Source: Megalonaias nervosa (taxonomy: Eukaryota; Mollusca; Bivalvia; Unionida; Unionidae). Taken from it: a DNA stretch of 64,000 nucleotides. A model generated the notes under the pieces. That model was not told the origin of the DNA. It ran no database searches and saw nothing but the letters and a program-made list of their open reading frames with translations. The translations under genes and the position numbers were made by a program. The stretch spans positions 1-64,000 of the forward strand of contig JAECUM010001155.1 in the NCBI GenBank assembly GCA_016617855.1, in the 5' to 3' direction. Below are positions 53,661 to 64,000 of this stretch, piece after piece (position 1 is the first letter of the stretch; every line of letters starts with the position of its first letter).

Positions 53661-54769
53661 ATAGCTGCCAACCCCAGATTACATAAACACTGACTGCTTA
53701 TGACAAAAATAAAATTTTCAGGAACAAATACTGATTTTTAAAACTTGAATGCATATGTAGCTATTTACAATATCTATAACCATTAGTAATATAGGACAGT
53801 AACTTAATTATTTAATGTCAAAGATGCATGTTTGCACTCTTGCAACTTCTGAACAGGCACACTGTTCCATTTGGGTGCCCACTCAGAAGGTGCAAGAATG
53901 CAACACACACTCGGACACTGGCTGTTTATAGCAGCCTTTTCCACTTTGTTTTTTCAATTGTTATCGATTCAGTGCACCTTCTTTTATTGTTGATCCGAAT
54001 TCTGTGCGATTTTTTTTTTTTTTGAACTATTTTCCTTCTAGGACATAAGCAATAATTTGCGATTTTACTGTCTGGAGAAAGTGTGCAAAATAAATTGCTA
54101 GCAACACTAGTAACTGAGGAAAGTTCACGTCAAAAGGAAATTAATTAAACCAAACTTTGATTTAAATTACATCAAGGTTCTCTCTGGCATTTATAAATGT
54201 CACATGGTTCAGGCTGAGTTGTTGATGATGAAGCAGAAAGCTGATTTTTATTAGGATTTTCATGCTGTTTTGTCACGAGCATCTCCATGCCCAATAGCAA
54301 AATCACAATTACACAATTTGCAAAAACACAAGGTTTTCTTCTTTACTAGATGGCTTCACAAATCTAAACAAGATGGCACAATTTTCCTTCCAGTTCTGTT
54401 TTCTTTTCTTTGCTGGAGAAAATTCTGAATCTTCTGCTTTCCATTTTGACAGGACTAAAGTGGAATATTACAAAGATGAGATACAGTGATAGCGGCACCT
54501 GCTTTGCACAATCCAATATGGTGGTCAAGGAATGGCATGGTAGCCTCCATTTTGAATGAACCAATCATATTTCAGAACTCAGTTTCCCTATATACGTGTG
54601 ATATATTTACTCTCAGAATGGAACTGGGTGCCCATTATAAAAAAAATTGCAAGAAAATTTTTAATTTAGTTTTTTTTATTAAATGGATTTTTAACAAGAA
54701 AAATGTACACCCGTATTCAAGTCCAAAATACAGGACAAACACAAAAAAAATGGGATGCTTGGCAGCTAC
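53661..54769 (+). mobile_element. 1.1-kb hAT-like non-autonomous element with perfect 8-bp duplication
   Basis: TIRs ATAGCTGCCAACC and, inverted, GTAGCTGCCAAGC enclose 1109 bp without a transposase. The flanking ACTAAGCC is repeated exactly (53653-53660, 54770-54777). An 8-bp duplication fits the hAT superfamily. The shared GCCAAC box recalls the 800-bp family, but the interior differs. Confidence 0.82.
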
Positions 54770-54778
54770 ACTAAGCCA

Positions 54779-54965
54779 GAATAGCTAACTTCGTAGTGTC
54801 AGATTTGTAATCAAGTGGTCTTGGGTTCAATACATGTCCTGGCAAGCCTGCATCAGCTTTGTGTGCGAGTCCTTGGGAAAGGCACATAGATCCCATTTCC
54901 TCTGCACGATATAATGAATTGTGTGTTAGAAGTGCCATTAAATACCATACAACCATCATCATTCA
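54779..54965 (+). mobile_element. tRNA-Thr-derived SINE, diverged
   Basis: AATAGCTAACTTCGTAGTGT, CAGATTTGTAATCAAGTGG (TGT anticodon position) and GGTTCAATAC echo tRNA-Thr(UGU) with a degraded A box and B box. The body contains GTGTGCGAGTCCTTGGGAAA and GGCAC, resembling the CCTTGGGCAAGGCAC block common in SINEs. The tail has CATCATCATT. No target duplication found. Confidence 0.7.
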
Positions 54966-55604
54966 TGCCATGTAAATAAATAGTGGAACTTGTTCATCCA
55001 AATAAGGAAGCCAGATTTAGCAAGGTTTTGACTAAAGCAACATGAATCAAAATAGAAATTATTCTTTAATTCATATATTTTTCCTGGTTTTATATGACAG
55101 TCTATTTGTTATTAGCATTCCTATAGCAGCATTGTTCACCTATGATGCACTACACCACAACAACTATTCAGTTTTAAAATATATCAGTATTTTGCAAGAC
55201 TTGTCTTAAAGCAACATAACTGTACAGTAATCACAATCAGTCTTTAATCCAGTCTTGACAGCAACCCTATGTGAAAGGTAGGGCTAATATATTTATTTTT
55301 AAAGTAGGGAAAAATATTGATTTTAAGAAGTAAAAGGGTATGAAATTTATAAACCTTTACTTAACTTTGTAAACTTTAACAAAAGCATGCTTACACATGC
55401 GCTATCACTGTAGTCCAGACTACCTCGATCTTAAACACTGCTTGACATCATGGAGACTGTATGTGAATTTGCTGTTGCATCTGTTCATGAAGCATGTAAA
55501 AATGTAAACTTGATTAAGGAGGGGGGGGGGCAATACAGTCATTTTGGAAAAAAAGTAGAACAGTATGGAGTCTTCTGGCCAATAAGGAGGAAATACTAGT
55601 AGCA
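54966..55604. other. Unassigned intergenic sequence
   Basis: Contains a G-run at about 55520-55530. Nothing else recognised. Confidence 0.4.
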
Positions 55605-55675
55605 ATAATAATAATAATGAGGACTTTGTATAGCGCCTAATCTTTAGAAGCTCTAAATGCTTTACAACATTTGAC
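55605..55675 (+). repeat. Dispersed-repeat-like motif (ATAGCGCC...)
   Basis: AATAATAATGAGGACTTTGT, ATAGCGCC and GCTTTACAAC in this order resemble a repeat end common in many animal genomes. The assignment is from memory, without a partner in this window. Confidence 0.35.
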
Positions 55676-55849
55676 AACACTTAAAAAACATAATGATATG
55701 ATTACAAAAATAAAAACAAACACCACGAAATTAGAAAACAGCAATACATGTGTCACTTTTCAGTCATCAACATTAGCATTTATGTCAAGGTCCTGTGTAC
55801 AGTTTTTTAATTCAATTGAAACATGGGATACAACTACAGCACTGCTTAT

Positions 55850-56075
55850 TCAGGTTGTATCCAGATCTGGATTTTCATATCAGATTCAGTGGAGTGGTTA
55901 GTGAACCAGACTAGAACCTCCGACGCTTTAATGATAAACGTTATACTTTTATAATTCTAGCATTATCTAGAAATGCAATGTGACAATCAAACATGCACTG
56001 TAGGCTAAAGGAACAATCAGTCTTTTAACAAGTTCTAACAATTGGCACAGAAGAATAAAAGGAATATTCCAATTC
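55850..56075 (+). mobile_element. Truncated relic of the 800-bp family
   Basis: ATCCAGATCTGGATTTTCAT, GTTAGTGAACCAGACTA, GACGCTTTAA and ACAGAAGAATAAAAGGAATA follow the order of copies 1-3 but are strongly diverged and lack both ends. Confidence 0.55.
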
Positions 56076-57548
56076 AAAACAAAAGCAAAGCTATGGCAAA
56101 ATGCTTGTTCCTGGGCCCAATGTGCCAATTATTTTGGGTTTTCTAGGTAACCCCAATTTTAAATACACAGTTGTAAAACTTCCTTGATGAATGTAAGGTT
56201 AAAACTATAATAGAATGCTTATTCCAGGGCCCAATATGCCAATCAAATTTAGTTTAACAAGCATCTATGTCACGCAGAAGAACCCAGATGTGTAAACAGT
56301 TGCCTACATGTGGCAACAAGTGCTATGAGACCTCTACTGGTGGTGTGACATGTCATGATGAGCATTTTAAGGGTTTACAGTTTAATTCAAATAGTATAAT
56401 GTGCTGAGGACATTTTTAGATTGCGACTTTATCACATGCAACTGCTCTCCAAGTTCAAGAATTCATACAAATTTTGCATTATTCATGCACTCACACCTCC
56501 TGGCAGCATCACTAAGGCCACACACACACACCCAGTGGAAATGCAATTCCGCTAGCAACTGGTGCAGAGACCATTCCATGAGAGCCACTCAGCCCCATGT
56601 GGATAGACTGTTTGCCTTTTGCTTGGAATACGGCAGACCCTAAGAGTTATCTCCTCTGAGGCTGTCCATTGGCAGTTCCAGATTTCCAATGCTAAGAAAA
56701 AGAGCATGGTTATCTCCCTGACACCAGCAGCATGCTACTACTGACATGTTCTGTGAGGCAACTATAACACTGCCCTACAAAAGTGATATACCACTGTTGG
56801 GCTAGGAACACAGATTGCATTTCCAAGTTGTTATTATGAAGGGTCACTTCTTCCCAAGACAAAATCCCTGAACTGCATCCTCTTGCTCCAAATCAGCACC
56901 CCACCCCAAACCCAATATGTTCGTGAACAGAAAGGAGTGGGGTTTGGGGATGTGAATCAGGACTCTGGGCCCGGGGTGGGAATGGACAACACCAACCCAA
57001 TCCATGTACCTATACTCAAAATCTAGTGACCAGTGTTCAATATTATTGTCCGAAAAGACATTTAAAAACAACTAATACAAATTTCTAAAAGCAATCTGGC
57101 ACACATTATACAGGTAGTTCAAGGAAAAACGAGGATGATACTCCATATGTTGGTTATAACTAAAAAGTCAGGTTGGGATCAAATTCTTTTCAATTCAGGC
57201 CCTCTAACACTAACTGGAGGGAGTACTTGGCTTGCATTAGGGACTAGAAGTTACAGAAAAGGAAAGCAATAGAAATTTAGTTGGTAACGAATGACCACTA
57301 TTAAAAATGCATTCAATAAAATATTTACCATATATGATATATTCAAAGCTCTGAAATTACAAATACTGTGTACATTCAAGTATTTTATTCAAAATTCTTA
57401 TTAAAGCAAGATGTGCACTGCATTATATTACAGAATAATCGGCAAATTTTATTTTAATATTACTTCATTAAATTTTGTCCAAGTACAATCTATTGTTCAC
57501 ATACTGACTTGAGATATTTTGAGTGAGCAAGTAAAACCAAACTAGGGG
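56076..57548. other. Unassigned intergenic sequence
   Basis: A GC-richer block (about 56440-57000) could be a decayed mobile element; I could not assign it. Possible poly(A) signals for RAD51 on the - strand (TTTATT at 57384-57389 and 57448-57453) lie here. Confidence 0.35.
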
Positions 57549-57570
57549 TGTGTGTGTGTGTGTGTGTGTG
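57549..57570. repeat. (TG)n microsatellite
   Basis: Eleven uninterrupted TG units. Confidence 0.98.
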
Positions 57571-58150
57571 AGAGCATGTATACAAGCTGGATGTGATTTA
57601 TGTTTAAGTTATGATACTATTTACCTATAATGAGCAACAACAATAGAGAGGCTGCAAAGAACATCAGTGCTACATACAAACTCTTGCAGTACATTATTTA
57701 TGAATGTTTGCAATTATTGGCTTACTTATGAAGGTTAAACTAAAGAAAAGGAAAATTATAAAAGCAGCTGAAAATGAATAAGAAAACTGGACTGTCCCTA
57801 CGTTCACTTGTTGATTAATCAAAGGAATCTCTTATCTGGCAACAATTATATATAAATGCCATTTTGCTATCTGAGATACAGCACCAGTTAACAAGTGTAC
57901 ATATATTTGTCCACAATTTCTAAACTGTAAGTCACAATATTAAAGATATGAACCTGAATCTTCAAAGAAAAATATCTGCTTTCTAGACAATACTTGACTT
58001 TTCAGGCATATTATGTATTCACAAAGTAGTTCTAAGTCTTTTTCATTACACAAATTTCCTCCAAGAAAAAGCTACTTTTTACACTGAAAGTGGTTCATGA
58101 GCTAAACTCACAGAACACTGTACAATTTTTGCATTTCACGTATCCAAATT

Positions 58151-58700
<550 letters not shown>

Positions 58701-59463
58701 AAGCTGTCGTCTATGATAAAACATCTCGAGCTCCAAAGATGTAAAAATACAACTCTTTATGGCACCTAATAGAAATATATCCTTCTTCTCAAAATCATAA
58801 CAAAAACAGCAACACATGTCCATGTATGTGTACTTTTAAACCAATTAAACTTGAGCTTTTTATATATCCTGACTGTCTTATGTGTACAGGCATACCTCCC
58901 TGCCTGTTTCACTATCTAGACTGTCCCTTTTTAACCTCACCATACACAACAGATGTCACGAATGAAAAAAAAACAACAGAAATAATTCAAAGGTCTGCAG
59001 ATAACATAAGCCTGTAGTGGGATCTGATGGTGAGGCCATGGCATGTGTGAGACTTGCTTGGCATTCCCATCTCTGATTCTGAAATATACAATCTCGCTGC
59101 AGAAAGTGCACAAAACCTTCCCTCATACATTTACTTTTTTGAATGCGCTGACCTCCACAGCACTTTAATATCTGAGCCATCCCTGTTACTTGTAATTATT
59201 CAGTGTGACAAATAGTATCTTAACTGACTTTTTACATCTTATTTTATTTCTTTCAATCTAAGATCATTCTACATAGCTGACTTTTTTTGCCATTCTAGTT
59301 TTAATCAGTTTGTAATTCACTCTTTAGGGCTATTTTCACAAGTAATGTCCTATAATATAAAATCCATATAACAGTTCATTCTATTAACTATATGTAAAGG
59401 ATATTATCCAATCAAAAGGCATGGTACATTTTTCTTTGCATGAAAAGTCAAAACACACCTGCC

Positions 59464-59466
<3 letters not shown>
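58701..59466. other. Unassigned RAD51 intron sequence
   Basis: No RAD51 exon motif or repeat was recognised on either strand. Confidence 0.4.

Positions 59467-59516
<50 letters not shown>
59467..59516. repeat. (TA)n microsatellite
   Basis: Twenty-five uninterrupted TA units. Confidence 0.98.
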
Positions 59517-59519
<3 letters not shown>

Positions 59520-59813
59520 CTATATAATTAATCCTATATACCCATGATTTCTTTCATAGGATTACGGAATGACTGTGTAGAAAGATGAGAATTACTTGGT
59601 CGTCATGCGAGTGTGTCTGCTACGCATGAGTGCATATAACACCAATTCAGTTGCATCATTTTTTGGTGATACGTGATTAATTGTGAAGGAATAAAGGCTA
59701 GTGCGTGCAGGCAAGGCAATGGGTGCTGTTTACCCGCAGACCTGGGTTTGAATCTCCGTAGAGTACAAATTAAAAATTCTCTAACCTGTATGATAGTATT
59801 ATTTGTATTATAT

Positions 59814-62165
59814 TGTTACATGTAGGCTCGTACAAAAGTAACAAAAGAAAAGAGTGAAGTCAACAAGCTTTGTAAATTTAACAAAATAATTTATTTCCCT
59901 AGAAAACTAGGTAAAAATATGAAAAAGGACTTATGGTTTTTAAATATAATCCAAAAATTAATCCTAGAATTCAAAAATATAAGTCCTATCACTAAAATCT
60001 TCTGATTAAATCCAAGTTCGAATCGCGATGAAGCTCCAAGATGGAAGGCAATGACATCCTCTATAACCAGTTTGTGCTGATGTGTCAACAGTTCCTTGTT
60101 GAATCACCAAGAATTTAATTCCAGCTTTAGAATTCCGAATAATTCAGTAAATGTCTTTGTCCAAGAATTTCGATGAAGATTACTTTCCAGGGTGAATAAA
60201 TTATTTTAAATAAAAAAAAATTCAATCCAAATGGCAACAACAGGAATACCTTTCAGCCTCAAGGTATTATTTACAACTGACTCAGAAACACTGAAATCTC
60301 AGTATTAACCCAACTAAGAACGCAATTTCAGACCCGCATGATGGGTCACATGGTCACTTACTACAAGTCAATTATCACATACTCTAGTAAGCCTCAGCTA
60401 AAATCCAACAACTCCCACACTGGAAATGAATTTAAAAATAAAACGTTCATTCAACTAACACGCAGGCTAAGCATGACCTTGATTACAACCCATGATTTTT
60501 ACTCTGTATTTACCAAACTTTGAACCAAGACCAGCTAAAAATACAACGAAGCAATACTTTTGCGTTCTGATCAGGCTAACAGAACTGAACTGAATTTACT
60601 GGGAAAAATGTCAAATCCAGTAAAAAAAATTATCATTACAACAAAATATAATTAAACAAAAATAAAAAGAAATTTAAAACTAACACACAAATAATTTAAT
60701 TACATATACCGTATTTACTGCATGTTTTCGGACGGCAAAAAATAATTACTTTTTTTGTTGTCCGAATACATAATAAATTCTTTAATTAGGTGTCCAAAAA
60801 CAAACAGGGGAAGACAAATTTGTGCCCCCCCCCCATCCGTAACAAAGTTACCATTAGCTGACATGACAATGTGCTGCCATGAAGAAAAACAAGTATTTTG
60901 TCTAACACCACGGAAAGGATAATGAATGAAAAACAGGCATTACTTGCCTATTTTGTCTATTTGATACATGTCCATCCACCAAAAAACGCAGCCATACATG
61001 TATTAGAGCCACGATTGTGTGCGTATTTTCCAAAATAACCGCCATATTAGTAATCGTGCAATCCAGTTTAACCCTTCACTAATCAGTGATCAATAAAATC
61101 TACCTTACAAACGCATGCAAGCTTTATGTCTGTGTAATTAAGATATTAATATAAACTAAATAAAACAAAATTGCAATTATAATTCTGAAGATATTTATGA
61201 CAGAAACATTTTAGTATCGAGAGTAGAAATACCGGTACATGTATGACAGCTAATCTTAGAGCACCAAGGATGAGAGGCTACATATGGGGTGAGTGTTGTA
61301 CGCACGCCTAGGAAGGGTAAAAATAACAAGCAAGTTGCAATATACGAGTCGTTAATATGTTGGTATTTTTTAAAAATAAAGGTGATCTATTTGTTGTGGT
61401 TCTCTCTTCTTTTTGTTTCCCACCTAGGCGAGGGTAGCTTCAAAATGAGTAGAGCCTGCCAACTCGAAACAATCGACTGCTCAAAGATTGTTTTGATGCA
61501 TGTTGGAGATTTCAGGGTGTCTAGGTGATAATTGTTCCTACTATAATTTGTGGGATTTCTTTGACAGGTGTGTTCCAAAATAAAGGGCAGCCATCTGGAT
61601 TTCGTTAAAAGAGCACACGATGTACTGAACATGTGGAACACACAATCAATATTTATCGTCTACAAAGAGGTTTATTACCTGTAGAACAGTAACTACATTT
61701 AAACCCGTGGTACATAATGCCTCAGGGATAAGGGGTTTGTTTTGTTGCATGATGCCAATGAATTTACTTATCCATACTGACTCTCTGATGTATTGTTTAA
61801 TGATAAAGCAGGGGTCATGGTTTCTAATCAAAGCCATAACTGTCACACCTGCGTGAAGTGGTTTCGTGTGTAACGATGTCTACACTGACAACCAATCCAT
61901 GGAAGTTCATGATCACATTAAATAATTGGCGACCAAATGAAGCGAACTTTGTATCAGTTAAATTAATGGGCAACACACTGTGAATTTTACTTTAAAACGA
62001 AGCAGCAGATCTTCTTAGATTGTGTCCGAAAACATAAATTGTAGAAACAATTATAGTGGAGCAACGTCCGAAAAATTACAAGGCATTTAAATATATTTGC
62101 CCAAAAAAAACGGTGTACGAACACAAACAACGTCCGAAAACATGCAGTAAATACGGTGCGTAACA
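59814..62165 (+). mobile_element. LTR-like repeat copy 2, apparently split by a nested TIR element
   Basis: Begins TGTTACATGTAGGCTCG like copy 1 at 58296. A possible right end, GCGTAACA, stands at 62158-62165 directly after the nested element (60708-62157). TG...CA ends with mirrored TGTTAC/GTAACA and ATAT on both flanks fit a solo LTR of about 0.9 kb, but a TIR element is also possible. No internal retroviral-type genes are visible. Confidence 0.5.
60708..62157 (+). mobile_element. 1.45-kb TIR element (ACCGTATTTACTGCATG ends)
   Basis: ACCGTATTTACTGCATGTTT continuing TCGGACG on the left is mirrored exactly at the right end (CGTCCGAAAACATGCAGTAA). GTCCGAA motifs recur subterminally near 60770 and 62065. 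No transposase and no obvious target duplication; superfamily unknown. A relic of its left end is at 6100-6177. Confidence 0.85.
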
Positions 62166-62559
62166 ATATATCAACCCAGATCTCCATTAACAAAGTAGAA
62201 CTGCCTGCCCTCCAGAAATTCTGATGACATTCTACCCGAGTCCACACCTTATTTTACAGTTGAGTCCTTAGCCCAAAAAGCCAGCCATTAACATTACCCA
62301 TTATACTGATTATCCTAATAATGTATTTTCAACCATTGTAAATTTATATACTATTTAGACCACAATTTGCTGGCATGTAACAAAAAAACTGAAAGTGGTA
62401 AATTCTAAAGTACACCAGTCGAAAAAAAAGACGCATTTAGAAAAAAATACATGTAATTTTCTTTTAATATTATCGTGAATTCATTTATTTTGTTGGTATC
62501 ACTCTTTGTGGCTTTTGTATGAAAAAATAAGACCATTTCAAAATAGTACGTGCATTTGG
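62166..62559. other. Unassigned RAD51 intron sequence
   Basis: Nothing recognised. Confidence 0.4.
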
Positions 62560-62701
62560 GATGGACCACTAATGGGTTTGTCTAAATGCATGCTTTTTAA
62601 CAACCACAAACATCTGCACTCCACAAACAGGATGGACCACTGTTGAGTCTGTCTAAGTGCATGTTTTGTAACAAGCACAAACATCTGTACTCCTCAGATT
62701 A
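62560..62701 (+). repeat. 71-bp tandem duplication
   Basis: GATGGACCACTAATGGGTTT and GATGGACCACTGTTGAGTCT start units 71 bp apart. Both continue TGTCTAARTGCATG and ACAAACATCTG-ACTCC. Confidence 0.92.
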
Positions 62702-64000
62702 AAGTTAATTCACAATATTTTCGCCCATCAGTGTTTCCCAGTATATGCAACAAATTTGGAGATGACGCTGACCTAATGCATTGTGAGGATGCAAACAAAA
62801 TTTTCATGAGAAAAATATACACAGAAAAATATTTCCAATGTGAGCAGTTATACATTCATTCTTTAAATTGTGAATTCTTCTTTTTAAAATGTATCCTCTT
62901 GGGCAAACTCTATTTCACTATTCAAATGACAAATCGGAGGTGTGAATAATTAATCAATGGAGGGCTGAACAGACAAATGAAGAAAAACATCAAAACTAAA
63001 CTAAATAATTGTTAATAGCAAATGTCACAAATATACACCACTAGTCTAAAAATATGTACTAAATTTCACACAATATCTTAACTAGTTTTGGAGTTCTGCA
63101 CTGGAAATGAAGAGTGAGTAATGGATGGATGGAAAGATAATGGACAAAGCAAAAAATATTGAAACTGAAGAACTGTGAATAGAAGGGTCTATTCTAGAAT
63201 GCACAATTGCAGGATTGACACAAATTTATAAAAATTAATACAGAAAAATTAAGAGAATGCACAAAGAATCTCATATTATAAAGTCCATCCTTTACTTTTA
63301 CATTAAATCCCTCATATATTCACAAAATATTTGTTTGATTGGACAAGGTGCTGATGGAGGCTTGCACACACCAAAGTGACCTATACAACCAAAGGACATC
63401 AATTAATTGTAGATATTTCTTACATTCTTAGATTTAAGTCATTAATTTAAAGTCACAGTGAGTTAAATTATGATTTTTGATATTTTCTGGAACTGCCTGT
63501 TTTAAAGTAGCACCTGAAATTTCCTGATTACTTCCCCAACTCAGACCAGCTTTTACATGACTTTTCCCATTCAAAAATATACCCCGTCTTATTTACTACC
63601 TTTCTCCTGTTGATCTGGTTGCATGGGAACTGTTGAAAAGACGAGCCAAGGGGAGTGATTTAGTTTCAACAGTGAACACTTAAACTACATATAGCAAAGA
63701 GCACCACAAATGGCACATGATATGCCCATCTTCTGACCTTTTCCCAACTAATGACCTTGACCTTGAAACTTGGCTACTATGTGATAAGGTGTGAACCTTG
63801 GTCAAGTGTCATTAAATATTTGTAGGGTTTTAAAAGCAACAGTTTGGATAAGAAAAGAGGCCACCAACTTGCATTATCCCTGGTTGTGACCTTCACACTG
63901 GGGTATGACTGAACATATGAGACACTGTCAAACCAAGATATATAACATGCCAAAAAACATTTGACTTCTAGTCTGTCTATACAAGTCAAATGACACGAGT
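62702..64000. other. Unassigned sequence to the window edge
   Basis: AT-rich, presumably within the last RAD51 intron. The 70-72 codon frames show no domain or splice context. Confidence 0.4.

Noticed and set aside
59690..59760. tRNA-like stretch with GGGTTTGAATCTCC
   Set aside because: Only a weak B-box-like match. No A box in proper spacing and no SINE body recognised.

Overview
This window looks like animal nuclear DNA, most likely from a mollusc, probably a bivalve. The animal origin rests on two intron-containing host genes whose exons I can read. The mollusc assignment is an inference from the type and density of mobile elements.

Host genes. The 3' part of POLA2 (DNA polymerase alpha subunit B) lies on the + strand as eight exons between 3027 and 51915. 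All splice sites are GT/AG, and the phases join into 267 complete codons plus a stop. Its 5' exons are left of the window. The last exon of RAD51 lies on the - strand at 58274-58151; the rest of RAD51 must be right of 64000. The two genes converge tail to tail, with about 6.2 kb between stop codons. One gene serves replication priming (Pol alpha-primase), the other homologous recombination. No bacterial genes, CRISPR arrays or intact RNA genes were found.

Layout. Intron 1 (3152-12674) holds an 800-bp TIR element, a degenerate tandem repeat and a nearly full-length but dead non-LTR retrotransposon of the I/Nimb type (ORF1 with zinc knuckles; ORF2 with endonuclease, RT and RNase H). Intron 2 (12714-22675) holds a SINE with a perfect 12-bp target duplication and a decayed DIRS-like retrotransposon split by a 1.57-kb TA-flanked DNA element. 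Intron 3 (22750-32198) holds a 5.5-kb hAT element with a broken transposase gene, itself split by a second copy of the 1.57-kb element, then a 1.9-kb minisatellite of about 37-bp units. Intron 5 holds a 1.44-kb TA-flanked element inserted in a 37-bp tandem repeat. Intron 6 (37306-48159) holds a second 800-bp element and a 4.8-kb putative DNA transposon with long inverted ends and two coding relics, a PHD-type zinc finger and an OTU-like segment. Intron 7 holds the third 800-bp element. Between the genes are a 33-bp minisatellite, a 1.1-kb hAT-like element with a perfect 8-bp target duplication, a tRNA-derived SINE and smaller repeats. The last RAD51 intron holds an LTR-like repeat pair, one copy apparently split by another TIR element.

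The strongest host observation is a perfect 24-bp tandem duplication of the last eight codons before the POLA2 C-terminus. The best candidate for something undescribed is the 4.8-kb element at 39934-44766. A palindromic module shared by two otherwise different TA-flanked families is a second candidate.
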